Under the pieces are notes generated by a model, which was given only the letters and a program-made list of their open reading frames with translations, was not told where the DNA came from and made no database searches. A stretch of 64,000 nt of DNA from positions 4,020,680-4,084,679 of the forward strand of contig CM070913.1 of NCBI GenBank assembly GCA_036417435.1, read 5' to 3'. Below are positions 24,701-32,642 of the stretch, one piece after another (the stretch's first letter is position 1; every line of letters starts with the position of its first letter). The translations under genes and the position numbers were made by a program. Origin of the DNA: Inia geoffrensis. Taxonomy: Eukaryota; Chordata; Mammalia; Artiodactyla; Iniidae.

Positions 24701-27700
24701 CGGGAAACCACGCAACAGTGGCGGCAAACGAGCGCAGGCTGCGAGATGAGGGCCTGCGGGTCGTGAAGTGCCGGCTGCGTCCAGGGATGGCCGGTCCCAG
24801 TGGGGAAGCGCGGTTCACTCAGCGGGGACGAGAAGGCAAATCCCAACCCACCAGCTGTTTCCTACCACACCTGGGCTGGGCGGCAGACGTGCTTCAGTGC
24901 TTCCGGGGCTCAAAGAGATCAAACCAGAGAGGAAGCGGACTGACTCACGCTACGTGCGGGCAGATGGAGGGCAGCGGAGACAGATCCTCCAACCCGAGCC
25001 CCTCAGGCGTCCTGTCCCTCCACGCTCACACCCACCGCCCTCGGGCTCCAGGGGGCACGGTGTTCCCCTCTCAAGCTACCAGAACTTACTGGGTCAGGTC
25101 TTGGCCACACTCGGCGCACAGGCCCTTCATGACGACGGGGTGGCTACAGCCTTCTAGCTGCACCAGAACTGCCCTGGAGTCGGGGGTGAAAACAGCCACA
25201 AGTTATTAGCAGGAACTAAAATCTCCTGCTTTATCCAACTCCTCTAGAAAGAGCACCTGAGCGGGCACAAAGGCACCTGGATTCTGGTACCAGTTCTCCT
25301 GGTGACTCTTGCATAACTTTAACTTCACATCACCCTCCAGGGGTGCCATTTCTCTGGCTATAAAATGAAGGGCTTTTTCATCTACGATGAAACACCTGTA
25401 CCCCGTGCCAGTGTTGTGAGGGAGGCCCTGCTGGGTGTTTGCCCACAAAGCAAAGACCCTCTCTGAGGCCCAGCGGCCTTCTGGTCAGTGCCCCACATGT
25501 GAGGGCGGAAGGCTCTGCACCCCTCCCTCCTCACCCGCTTCTGTCCTAAAGGCTCTGGACTGCAAATGGTTTTCACGGGCAGACAGAGCTGCCAAATGGG
25601 GGGCGAAACCAGGGAAGCGACACCCCTCCTCCAAGCGGGGCCTCCTTCCTCCCCGCCCTTCCGGCACCGTTGCTCATCACGACCAGCCACTCGGTGCCCT
25701 GGGCCAGGACGCCCCCCTCCCCTGACCCCGGTGCTGGGCGGGGAGGGCACACCAGGCCCCACCCTGGCCCCTTCGGCCTGGCCCCTCTCCCACCCTCAAC
25801 ACCGTCTCAACCTCTCCCCGAAACTGCCCCCCTCGGCCCGATCCTAGACAAACCAGAGCAGTGGATGAGTGGCTGCCCTGAGCGCACGCAGCTCCTCCCT
25901 TGACCTTGCGCTTCTGGCGGCACCTGCTCCAGATCCCGCCCACTTCGGCCGCTGGTGATCCGGCACCCAGGGGAGCCCTGCCCTGGCTGGCCTTCTCCAC
26001 ATGAGGCCCCTCAGCCCCCCACGTCCACCCAAATCCCTCCACGAGGCGCCCACGACCCCTTCACCCAGCAGCGCCTCCAGGGCTCTTCCACCTGCGGCCT
26101 GGTCAGGGTCTCTGCTTTCCCAGCTCTCAGGGCACCTCGGCCGCATGCGGGCCATGCCCTGGGTCCCAGGGTGAGTTCACTGCTGGGCCGCACCTGGTCC
26201 TCCCTGCCCGGTCGGTTCTGGGGGGCGTTCACTGCTGACACGGGGCACCCACCTTCCCAGACCCCTCCCCGCCGGGACCCTTCCCAGCCAGCCCTGCTCT
26301 CCTGTGCCCGAGGGGAAGAATGGGGTCCAGGAAGCATCTGCGACGGCGCGGTGGAGCCAGCAAGGGGACCGGAGGCGCTCTGCTCCGCTCAAAGGCGCGT
26401 CTCAGACAGCTGCTCACGGGCCAGTGGTACGTGTGGGCCCTTTGGCACCTGGTGAAAAGTCTGCCGCTCACCTCCGGGGACGCTGGCGGCAGGTGTTTGA
26501 GAAACAGTAACTGGCTCGTCCACCAACCCAGGAGATTTAAATATGCTGATGCTGCTTAAACTTCAGTTACAGGCTCCGCTGACCTGCTACCTTGTGAGAA
26601 CGTGCAGGCCACACGAACACCAGTGACCCAAGAGCTCCCGGGCCAGGAGCGATGCCCTGGGGGCTCAGCCTCCACACACGGCTCCTCTTGGTAGGCACAC
26701 TGGTGGAGTGAAACTTACGGGGTACAGCAGCTCAGAAACACTCGGCCCAAATTAAAAGGAGGGGAAACAGACTTGACAGTCACCCATCCGTATCCACAGC
26801 GCATTGGTTCCAGGACCCCGCAGGTATCAGAATCTGAGGATGCTCAAGTCCGTTATATAAAAGGCCTAGTGGGCTTCCCTGGTGCCGCGGTGGTTGGGAG
26901 TCCGCCTGCCGATGCAGGGGACGAGGGTTCGTGCCCTGGTCCGGGAAGATCCCACGTGCCGTGGAGCGGCTGGGCCCGTGAGCCATGGCCACTGAGCCTG
27001 CGCGTCCAGAGCCTGTGCTCCGCAGCGGGAGAGGCCACAGCAGTGAGAGGCCAGCATACAGCAAAAAAAAAAAAAAAAAAAAAAAAAGGCCTAGTATTTG
27101 CATATAACCTACATGCACCCTCCTGTGTACATTAAATCACCTCTCAGTTACCTATGATACCCAACACAATATCAACGCTACGTAAATAATTGCTGGTATG
27201 TGGCAAATTCAAGTTTTGCTTTTTGGAACTTTCTGAATTTCCCCCCCACTCCCCGAATGTTTCGATCCAAGCTTGGCTGAATACACAGGTGCGGAACCTG
27301 TGGTATGGAGGGCGGACTGTATTTTCTGTCAGTTACTAGATCACTTGGAACTGCTCTCCAGGGTCAGAGCTGAGTGTGACACTGTCTAGCCCAGCTGACT
27401 TCTGCATCTTTGCATGGGCTGAAAAAATTCCCCCCAAAAGAGATAAAATGCCAAGAGAGAGGGAAAGGGAATTAGATAGGAGTACAGCGGCAACGTCCTT
27501 TTCGGCATAAGTTGTTTCCTCCTCCAGCTTTGCAGACACTGCTCCAGGCCGGGTGAAAAGTGCCGAGTGGGCTGTGTTCTACCCTAATCCTCCACACAGC
27601 CAAGGGACTGATGCACTGTGAACTCTAAAAACAGTGCTTCAGCCAAGGAAACAAGCCACAGAATGCCAGGCCAGTCACCCATAAAGGTCAACTTTCCTGG

Positions 27701-30700
27701 TTCGTCCCTGAAGAAAATCCATAGGATAATCATCAAATGCAATTCCTAAACAAGTTATTTTCCCCAAAACACACAAGTATCAAACTCTCCTGATTTTTTT
27801 GTACTCATTAGCTTTTGTGTCTGCTCCAATAGGAAGGTCAGAGAGCACAGGGTGTATCAGAAAGAGCAGTGTCAGGGAGCTGGGCCCCAGCACGCTGCTC
27901 CCTGGAGCAGTCACTGTCAGGTGTTGGGTCTGGGCAGGTCTTACAGGTTAGGAGGGCTACGGGATCTCTTCTAAGTGTTAAACCTCTGAGTACTGAAGAA
28001 TAGTGGAGGAAAAGAGACTATTTTGTGCACCCAGATTGTGGTTTCTAAATGCCATTCTCCATTAAAAGAAAGCAGGATTTCTTGGAGAAATGGCTGACTC
28101 CAGGGCTGGGGATGGGAGAGCAGAAGCCATCTGTGTCAGGAAACAGGACCATGCTCTACGTTAACGGGAACTGGAAGGGCGCCCGCTTCCAAATCCAGAA
28201 CAGTTTGAGCGTTAAGGCAAGTAATCGGAATGGACCATAAGCCACTGAATAAAATAAGAACCGCTGAATCCACACTGAAAAATTAGTTGTTCTTACAGAG
28301 GAAAACGAAGCAAGAAATAAAGCAAAAACGATGAAATTAAGAACATCGGCACTGTACAACCCTGATAAAAACAGGAGGTTCAGAGAGGCACAGATAAAGC
28401 TGGCTGGATGTCAGTGGAAGAGGCAAAGGCACACCTACACAGCCTCCTCCCGTGTCGGTCCTTATCCATCACCAGACTTGTTTCCTGATTACTTTACGTA
28501 TATATTTTCCTTTCCCTTAGAGACATCAATGTACCTGAGTGAATTGAAAAAAAGCAGACAGGTGAGGGAGCAAGACATGATCAGGTACACAACAGACTTA
28601 CTCTCTGGCAGGCAGTGCCTTGTCAGAAAATTTTCAAATCAAAATGATTTCAATCCACATATATATTACAAAGACAGAAACAGACTCTCATTTTATCTAC
28701 TTCCCCCCAGGGGGATGCTCTGGATGAAACGCAGCCTAAGGAGAGAGCAGCACAGAGGAAGCCCTGGCAAAGCCTCAGGAGGGACAGTGCTCTTGCATCA
28801 AAACCTCCTGGGACCTCAGCCCCTTCGTCTGTCTCAGTCAGAATAGTTCCCATTCTCCCCGACAGCATGAAGTACTACAAAAACGTGCAATCCCATTACA
28901 GATCACGACAGTATCTACTGATTATTTCCACTACACCCAGGGGCAGGACTTCTACGTTCCTGCAACTGTTCACTGCCTGAAAACAACCTCTGACGTGGTC
29001 AGGATGAGTCCTGCAGAGGACAGTGCAGATGTAGACAAGAACAACTCCAGCCAGGTGGGCCTGGCACTGCACTGGTGCTTCCCTCCCCCGCACACCTGCC
29101 TTCCAGGAGAAATGCTACCACTCTTCAGGTCCTCAAAAAGCCCCACGATGAACCACTGCAGTAAGATACCCCAAGGCCTGAAACACCAAAAACACACCAA
29201 AAAGAAAATTACTCACAGCTGGGAGCCTGTCACTCTATCAGCTATTGGCTGATTGGTTACATGACCTCACTGGGTTACTCTGATCTGCAGGACTGGCTGT
29301 CCTGATCCATGCACGCACGTGACTCTCACTAACTGCTGTGACCAGTAACTGGCCCGTCTGGGCCTTGGTGGCCTTTTCCATGCAGAGGAACAGAACCATA
29401 TGGAGAAGGGGTCTTTCCCTTAGGGGTTTTCTACACAGTGAACAGCAGCATCAAGGTGCACCTCCATCGTTTAGCTGGCAGGTTTACAGGCTCATTATGG
29501 ACCAAGCAATGGTCAGGTAAGACCTGACTTCAAAGTAACGCTGACAGTGTGCCACACACACACAGCACAGCGAGCCCCTTTCTCCTAAAGGAGGCCAGGC
29601 AGACAGACAGCTCTGGTGGTGGATGCACTCAGTGGGCAGGGGCAGGCGCCTGGGCAGAAGGCTGAGGACCTGGCTCCCCACCAAAGACGAGAGGAGAGGA
29701 GAGAGGAAAGGATGCGGGATGAGACTCCCAGGATTGCAAGGGAGGCCAGTTCTATCCTGGCCACCCACTGCTGTGTGAACTAGGTAGAAGATGCTCAAAA
29801 GCCAGAGGGGCAATTAGAGCCACAGGGAGAGGAGCAGGGACTGATGCCCACCCCCAACCCCCGGGGAGGGCCAGGGTTGGCAGAAAGGGAACTGAACACC
29901 CAGGGTACTGAGGTCCCCACAGAGAAAAGCTGCACACCAGCCACTAAGCAGGAGGCAGGAATGCTCACCTGCCCCAGGTTTCTGTTCCTGACGATGAAAA
30001 CAACCACACCAGTCATGTGCACACGCCTTTGTGCACAACACTGTTCAACTTAGGGAGAAGATATAAACTGACAGATTCATACACTTAAAAAAAAAAAAAC
30101 CCTTTACTAGATTAAAACAGAGGTACGACAGCAAGAGCCTGTGGCAGGAGGGTGCACTCTACTATTTCTCATTCTAACCTACCTGTGCCCAGGCCGCACC
30201 CCCTTCCTGAGCTGAGATGCAGAACTGCACCAGGCTTTACAACCACGTTTCGCAAGGTTTACTAGAACCTAAAGAAGTGCACGCCTCCCAACAGCTGACA
30301 CTGCGACAAGCATGGAGTACGCCTGATTAGTCCTGTGCGCACTATGACCCCCTAGTTTTCCTAATTTACAAACGTGAAGTCTTAGGGGGAGGCACCTATT
30401 ACAGAAAGAGAGAAAAGAGAACACAACTGTTTTACAAAGGGTGCAATTTCGGTGACGGAGAGTTTTTTAAAAAAAAGCCAGCTGCCTCTGATTAGTAAAG
30501 TCACTAGTAGTGACTGCCGTCCAGCCTTAGAAAAACAGGCAGCCAGGCAGCTGTGGGCTCTAACTTACAAAGTTCTCTCAAAGCGCAGCCTTCAGCTGCT
30601 GCCCCGGAGACACTTTCCCACCCAGTGCCGGGCCAGGACCCCTTGCCGGCCCAAGCCCAGAACTCCCTCTAGACCTCAGCCCCCTCCCTCCTTCCCACTC

Positions 30701-31007
30701 ACCCGGGGGCCACCACCTGGCCGGGCTGCGCGCACAGCTCCCGCACCACGCCCGCGCGCTCCGACCTCAGCCTACGCTCCGTGCGCACGCAGCCCCCGGA
30801 TCGGGCGCGGGTAGGGGCGGGCCCGGTGGGCTGCGCGGAGGCGGCGGCCTCGCACACGGCCAGCACAGAGCCGATGCGTACGGCCGCGCCAGCCGCCACC
30901 CTCCACTCGAGCAGGCGCAGCGGTCCGGGGCCGGGGCAGCGCACCTCGGCCACGGCCGGCGGCTGGGCGCCCTCGGCGGGAACGCGGCCGCTGGGCGGTG
31001 CCTCCAT
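6545..31007 (-). CDS. CTDP1: CTDP1 (FCP1), RNA polymerase II CTD phosphatase, 11 exons, 3'-partial
   Basis: CTDP1 is the nuclear phosphatase that removes phosphates from the C-terminal domain of RPB1 and so recycles RNA polymerase II. Minus-strand coding exons, 5' to 3': 31007-30703, 25173-25090, 24436-24343, 23027-22899, 21250-21100, 18250-18160, 16262-16096, 15242-14256, 13944-13803, 13231-13028, 6707-6545. All donors are GT, all acceptors AG, and phases match at every junction, giving 839 uninterrupted codons. Visible domains: lipoyl/biotinyl-like fold (about residues 20-112), a Cys/His-rich motif (about 112-127), the FCPH phosphatase domain with DLDQT at 185-189 and IIDDRED around 299-303, an acidic Ser-rich linker, a BRCT domain (about 620-715), and a basic patch PSRRKR in exon 11. 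The C-terminal acidic exon that binds TFIIF in the human protein was not found and should lie left of position 1. Gene identity rests on strong remembered similarity to human FCP1 through all exons. Confidence 0.97.
8547..8564. repeat. Poly(C) run, 18 bases
   Basis: An uninterrupted run of C (G on the CTDP1 sense strand). Such tracts are length-unstable and a common assembly error site. On the transcribed RNA it would be a G-run. Confidence 0.9.
9295..11510 (+). repeat. LINE-1 (L1M type) remnant, sense on plus strand
   Basis: The 5' part (9340-9510) resembles L1 ORF1-type sequence, with A-rich coding-like text including AAAGAACCAAATGGAAATTT. The middle (10080-10350) resembles ORF1/ORF2 boundary and ORF2 text. 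The 3' part (about 11190-11490) matches the L1 3'-UTR pattern, ending in CTCAAAATAAAA. Many CpG-decay changes and indels; no long open frame. It is antisense to CTDP1. Subfamily by memory only. Confidence 0.65.
9603..9833. repeat. 47-bp minisatellite, about 5 copies
   Basis: Copies start at about 9603, 9650, 9697, 9746 and 9793. The unit begins AACGGCAGGAGAGACGGAGG and continues with a CACGCACACAGCCTCC segment. Copies differ by only a few substitutions and one 2-bp insertion in copy 3. The array sits inside the LINE-1 remnant. Open frames crossing it on the minus strand are repeat artefacts. Confidence 0.95.
13028..13231 (-). CDS. CTDP1: CTDP1 exon 10, residues 717-785
   Basis: The 204-nt exon encodes EDGPAAFPDRQGLLPTTLFY, then PTPVHPKAPPGPEVRIYDAS, TGKLIRKGAAGPGPPGSLPV and HAELSSF. 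GPEVRIYD and TGKLIR are conserved with human FCP1. It is a Pro-rich, probably disordered segment after the BRCT domain. The acceptor is CCCCAG and the donor GTACGC. Confidence 0.93.
13232..13802 (-). other. CTDP1: CTDP1 intron 9
   Basis: A short GC-rich intron of 571 nt between exons 9 and 10. Open frames read through it on both strands but have no FCP1 similarity. Nothing else was recognised. Confidence 0.9.
13803..13944 (-). CDS. CTDP1: CTDP1 exon 9, end of BRCT domain, residues 670-717
   Basis: The 142-nt exon encodes TEKVRQAQDSGQLHVVNPDW, then LWSCLERWDKVEERLFPLRG and DLAKSQ. It contains the hallmark Trp of the C-terminal BRCT helix (NPDWLWSCLERW). The donor is GTGGGC and the acceptor CCACAG. 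Phases match exons 8 and 10. Confidence 0.95.
13945..14255 (-). other. CTDP1: CTDP1 intron 8
   Basis: An intron of 311 nt that separates the two halves of the BRCT coding region. The exon 8 frame runs on into it with no similarity to FCP1, so the splice at 14256/13944 is preferred because it restores the conserved AARAG-TEKV join. Confidence 0.92.
14256..15242 (-). CDS. CTDP1: CTDP1 exon 8, acidic linker and first part of BRCT, residues 341-670
   Basis: This 987-nt exon is the longest. Its first two thirds encode a low-complexity Ser/Glu/Pro-rich linker (for example DVPSDSGSNSESEGRPSP and CADRREAETESQNSEQ), followed by a run of eight Glu encoded by a GAG microsatellite (about 14578-14602). 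The last third begins the BRCT domain: HLVHLEEILARVHAAYYARY, DAPDIRKIVPELRSRVLADV and AIIFSGLHPTNFPIEKTREH. The acceptor is ATGCAG; the start was chosen because the leading TC completes a Val codon with the G ending exon 7. The donor is GTGAGT (14255-14250). The linker is the most diverged part against the human protein as I remember it. Confidence 0.94.
15243..16095 (-). other. CTDP1: CTDP1 intron 7
   Basis: An 853-nt intron, GC-rich near exon 8 and AT-rich at 15830-16020. No repeat or gene was recognised. Confidence 0.85.
16096..16262 (-). CDS. CTDP1: CTDP1 exon 7, phosphatase DDR motif, residues 285-341
   Basis: The 167-nt exon encodes NLFPCGDSMVCIIDDREDVW, then KFAPNLITVKKYVYFQGIGD and INAPSGSREPQARRR. 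The DD pair at about 299-300 is the conserved late acidic motif that coordinates magnesium in HAD phosphatases. The domain ends near KKYVYFQG. The donor is GTGGGT, a weaker consensus. The acceptor is TTCTAG. Confidence 0.95.
16263..18159 (-). other. CTDP1: CTDP1 intron 6
   Basis: A 1.9-kb intron containing a hAT-type element at about 16495-16655. In human, the founder CCFDN mutation lies deep in this same intron (established knowledge). The cetacean intron carries no Alu sequence. No coding sequence was recognised. Confidence 0.85.
16495..16655 (+). mobile_element. hAT-Charlie-type MITE fragment
   Basis: The text AAGGGCCAGAGAGTGAAGGG followed later by CAATGGGCCTGGCCACATCC and a TTTATTTACAAACACATG tail fits a common mammalian hAT-type non-autonomous repeat as I remember it. 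Terminal repeats are degraded. The family name is uncertain. Confidence 0.6.
18160..18250 (-). CDS. CTDP1: CTDP1 exon 6, phosphatase domain, residues 255-285
   Basis: The 91-nt exon encodes FLDPEKKLFSHRILSRDECI and then DPFSKTGNL, the FCPH segment with the conserved FSHRILSRDE. The donor is GTATGT (18159-18154). The acceptor context (TTTTCAAAG) has a weak pyrimidine tract, and the poly(A) tail of a sense CHR SINE lies about 150 nt upstream of it in the pre-mRNA. Confidence 0.95.
18251..21099 (-). other. CTDP1: CTDP1 intron 5
   Basis: A 2.8-kb intron with one CHR SINE close to exon 6. No other repeat or gene was recognised with confidence. Confidence 0.85.
18404..18608 (-). mobile_element. 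CHR-type SINE (cetacean), minus strand
   Basis: A tRNA-derived SINE with its poly(A) tail on the left (T run ending at 18415). Its head, read on the minus strand, is GGCTTCCCTGGTGGTGCAGT. A 16-bp target-site duplication CCTTCCCTCTAATCTT flanks it exactly (18388-18403 and 18609-18624). It is in sense orientation to CTDP1, and its tail is about 150 nt upstream of the exon 6 acceptor. The perfect duplication suggests a moderately recent insertion. Confidence 0.95.
21100..21250 (-). CDS. CTDP1: CTDP1 exon 5, phosphatase domain, residues 205-255
   Basis: The 151-nt exon encodes GIFHFQLGRGEPMLHTRLRP, then HCKGFLEKIAKLYELHVFTF and GSRLYAHTIA. This is the FCPH domain core, including the conserved ELHVFTFGSRLYA strand after the DxDxT motif. 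It ends in phase 1 at a GTGAGC donor (21099-21094). The acceptor is CTGCAG just above 21250. Confidence 0.97.
21251..22898 (-). other. CTDP1: CTDP1 intron 4
   Basis: A 1.65-kb intron within the catalytic-domain coding region. No repeat family or exon was recognised. Confidence 0.85.
22899..23027 (-). CDS. CTDP1: CTDP1 exon 4, catalytic DxDxT motif, residues 162-204
   Basis: The 129-nt, 43-codon exon is in phase 0 at both ends. It carries the signature LVLMVDLDQTLIHTTEQH of the FCP1/SCP (HAD-type) phosphatases. Asp185 is the expected nucleophile that is transiently phosphorylated, and Asp187 the acid/base residue. The acceptor is TAG at 23030-23028 and the donor GTGAGC at 22898-22893. All catalytic residues are present. 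Confidence 0.97.
23028..24342 (-). other. CTDP1: CTDP1 intron 3
   Basis: A 1.3-kb intron between the linker exon and the catalytic exon. The exon 3 frame continues far into it without FCP1 similarity. Nothing else was recognised. Confidence 0.85.
24343..24436 (-). CDS. CTDP1: CTDP1 exon 3, residues 130-161
   Basis: The 94-nt exon encodes LQSKNGRPQVPLSTATVSMV and then HSVPELMVSSE, ending on a complete codon at a GTAAGT donor (24342-24337). It is the linker between the N-terminal domain and the catalytic domain. The acceptor AG is at 24438-24437. The open frame continues past the donor for over 100 codons, but that part has no FCP1 similarity and is intronic. Confidence 0.95.
24437..25089 (-). 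other. CTDP1: CTDP1 intron 2
   Basis: A 653-nt intron in which no repeat or coding sequence was recognised. Confidence 0.85.
25090..25173 (-). CDS. CTDP1: CTDP1 exon 2, residues 102-130
   Basis: The 84-nt exon has a CAG acceptor at 25176-25174 and a GTAAGT donor at 25089-25084. It encodes AVLVQLEGCSHPVVMKGLCA followed by ECGQDLT. The first half completes the lipoyl-like fold. The C-x-H then C-x-x-C spacing is a conserved Cys/His motif of FCP1 proteins that may bind zinc (inference). The phase 2 start matches exon 1. Confidence 0.95.
25268..25385 (+). repeat. MIR SINE fragment
   Basis: The order 'cacctggattctggtacc', 'ctcttgcataactttaac', 'ccatttctctggc', 'taaaatgaagggct' follows the MIR core (ordinary MIR: question-defining GGTTC...ACCTTGGGC...TTTCCTCATCTGTAAAATG). 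Strongly diverged. Confidence 0.55.
26777..27319 (+). mobile_element. Tigger/pogo-type MITE, interrupted by a CHR SINE
   Basis: The left end CAGTCACCCATCCGTATCC and right end ATGGAGGGCGGACTG are imperfect inverted repeats of the mammalian pogo/Tigger kind ('...CCTCCGTATCC...'). Internal text includes CAGGACCCCGCAGGTATCAG and TTTGCATATAACCTACATGC. A TA dinucleotide follows the right end (27320-27321). It is split at 26870 by a CHR SINE. It lies in CTDP1 intron 1 and has no coding capacity. The exact Tigger subfamily is not resolved. Confidence 0.8.
26871..27087 (+). mobile_element. CHR-type SINE (cetacean), plus strand
   Basis: The head GGGCTTCCCTGGTGCCGCGG is at 26871 and a long A tail ends near 27087. 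An 11-bp target duplication AAAGGCCTAGT is at 26860-26870 and 27085-27095 (its A's merge with the tail). It is inserted into the Tigger-type MITE, so it is younger than that element. It is antisense to CTDP1, so the pre-mRNA carries a long U tract here. Confidence 0.95.
30703..31007 (-). CDS. CTDP1: CTDP1 exon 1 (coding part), residues 1-102
   Basis: The ATG at 31007-31005 has G at -3 and G at +4, a strong Kozak context. The product begins MEAPPSGRVPAEGA and continues through RLLEWRVAAGAAVRIGSVLA, the expected FCP1 N-terminus, a predicted lipoyl/biotinyl-type barrel. The exon ends after GG (phase 2) at a GTGAGT donor (30702-30697). It is very GC-rich and lies inside the CpG island. The opposite strand is also open here, but this is only a composition effect. 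Confidence 0.95.
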
Positions 31008-31059
31008 CGCAGCTGAGCGGAGGCGCTGTGGAAAACCGGCGGTGGGCGCTCAGGGTCCG

Positions 31060-31215
31060 GCGCCCATCGCGGGCTACCGGGCGACCCCGGCCCAGGTAGA
31101 GGCGGCAGCGGCGCTACGATTCTCCCTCCGGCACCGGCTTCCACCAGCCGCCCGTTCCGCGCCGACTTCCGGGAGAGCGTGCGACGTCACGTGCCAGCGC
31201 ATGCGTGCGCGCAGG
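31060..31215 (-). promoter_or_regulatory. CTDP1: Putative CTDP1 core promoter: ETS, CRE/E-box and NRF1-like motifs
   Basis: Within 50 bp lie ACTTCCGGG (31165-31173, ETS/GABPA-like), GACGTCACGTG (31183-31193, overlapping CRE and CACGTG E-box) and GCGCATGCGTGC (31197-31208, NRF1-like). They are 160-200 bp upstream of the CTDP1 ATG, the usual arrangement of TATA-less housekeeping promoters. The exact start site cannot be seen from sequence. Confidence 0.6.
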
Positions 31216-31339
31216 CGCCGAGGGCCTGGGTGCAAACACGCCCACGCGGGGCCCGAGAGGTCCTCCGCCGGCCACGGGAAATGGGCGCGTCCTAGGACCA
31301 CGCTTCTGCGACTGGGCCCGGTGGGAACAGTGTTCCTTC

Positions 31340-31880
31340 GCCCCATCCACCCCATAAACGCCGGCATCTGGGGCTGCGGGTCGGCATGCAACGCGGAGCT
31401 GCCGGCCCAGAAGCCCCGTCAGGCGCTGAGGCTGAACATCGTGGGACTCTGAGTCCCGGCGTGCAACGCGCCCCTCTGTACCACGAATCCCCGTAAGGCG
31501 CCGTGAATCCCGGCGTGCAACGAGGGTCTCTGTCCCGCAGTCCCCGTCACCGGCTGAGGGCCGGCGTCATGAGAACTACAAGTCCCGGCATGCAACGCTC
31601 TGCTGTTCCCACAACCCTTTATGCGCTGAGGGCTGGCTGGTGTCTAGGACTAAGAGGCCGGTGTCCCAGAAACCCCATCAGGCGCTTTTGGTCCCGGCAT
31701 GCAACAGGGGCTAACGTCCCACAACTCCTCCCGTCACGTGCTGAGGCCGGTCGTCCGTCGTGGAACTACGAGGCCCAGCGTGCAGCGCGCCGCTGTCCCA
31801 TGAATCCCAGTCAGATGTTTGGAATCCCGACGTGCCTCGCGGGAGTCGTGGACTGTGGTCCCAGCATGCTGTGCGCGGTC
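31340..31880. repeat. Degenerate tandem array containing ZNF143-like (SBS) motifs
   Basis: About nine units of roughly 55-75 bp each contain a core like TCCCGGCATGCAACG, several preceded by ACTACA or a variant. Cores are near 31378, 31446, 31503, 31575, 31649 (poor), 31687, 31765, 31821 and 31851. The best copy, ACTACAAGTCCCGGCATGCA at 31575-31594, matches the known ZNF143/Staf site pattern ACTACAnnTCCCrGmATGC. Spacers share CCCCGTCAGGCGCTGAGG-like text, so the whole unit was duplicated. It lies 0.33-0.87 kb upstream of the CTDP1 start codon, in its CpG island. Confidence 0.8.
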
Positions 31881-32499
31881 CGGTGTTGGAGCTTGGTGGG
31901 CGCCGGGGTCCCCACGTCGCCCCGGGGTGCGTGTTTTGAGGTCTTCTCGGGGTCTGGCCCTTCCCGCACTGTAGGAGCCGCCTCGCCGTCGTGCTCGCCC
32001 GGGGAGGCCAGGTGCATTGCGCAGGGACCGGGAGCCACTGTGGAGACAAGCCGAGCCGTCTGGGAGCAGTGGTCGTGGTCGTCGGCGGGGGCCTTCAAGG
32101 TCTTTCTTGATAGGATTTCTGAAGAACTGCACTTTCTCTGGTGGGATTTTAACATAACCACCTGTCCCAGCGGCAGAGCCCCCAGGTGCATGAAGCAGAA
32201 GCTGACGTGATTTAAGGAAGGCAGACAACTCAACAGTAGTACGTGCATAATTTTGCAGCACTTTGTTTTCTTCTGCTTCACAGATACTGCGTTTTTTACC
32301 AATTGAAGGTTTGTCGTAACCCTGCATGGAGCAAGTCTGTCGGCACCAATTTTTGCAGCAGCCTTTGCTCACTTCCTGTCTGAGTGTCACATTGTGGTAA
32401 TTCAAGCAAACTTTTCTGTCGTTACTGGTTACGCTGATCTGTGATTGATGGCCTTTGGTGTTGCTGTTGTAGTTTTGGGGCGCTGACAGCCGCGCCCAG

Positions 32500-32602
32500 G
32501 TAAGGCAGGGAACTTAACTGATAAATGTTGTGTGCGTTCTGACTGCTCCACTGACGTGCGTTCCGTGTCAGTATCTTTCCTCGGGCCTCCCTATCCCCTT
32601 AG
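32500..32602 (+). promoter_or_regulatory. Candidate 103-nt 5'-UTR intron of the transposase
   Basis: CAG|GTAAGG (donor at 32500) and a pyrimidine-rich CCTATCCCCTTAG (acceptor ending at 32602) enclose 103 nt, 40 nt ahead of the ATG. Both sites match consensus well. In the family sequence as I remember it the donor position is different (an ATATAAG-like stretch), so the donor would be a gained feature. Splicing is an inference. Confidence 0.35.
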
Positions 32603-32642
32603 ACGCAACAATATTGAAAATAGGTAAATTATTAACCCTACG

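Larger units (their letters stand above)
25174..30702 (-). other. CTDP1: CTDP1 intron 1
   Basis: A 5.5-kb first intron, with GC-rich sequence near 25.5-26.4 kb, a MIR-like piece (about 25268-25385), a Tigger-type MITE with a nested CHR SINE (26777-27319), and a 12-base A run near 30089. Sequence from 27.4 to 30.4 kb is old and mostly unassignable, with possible further MIR traces near 27.83-27.99 and 30.33-30.40 kb. No second gene was recognised. Confidence 0.85.
30600..32100. promoter_or_regulatory. CTDP1: CpG island at the CTDP1 5' end
   Basis: Dense CpG and high GC are visible from the 3' side of exon 1 through about 1 kb upstream of the start codon, while flanking intron sequence is CpG-poor. 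It covers exon 1, the putative core promoter and the ZNF143-like array. Limits were judged by eye. Confidence 0.85.

Noticed and set aside
31503..32210. 235-codon plus-strand frame in the CpG island upstream of the Tigger element
   Set aside because: It crosses the degenerate ZNF143-like array and has no recognisable protein features. It could be part of a divergent transcript but is not supported as coding.
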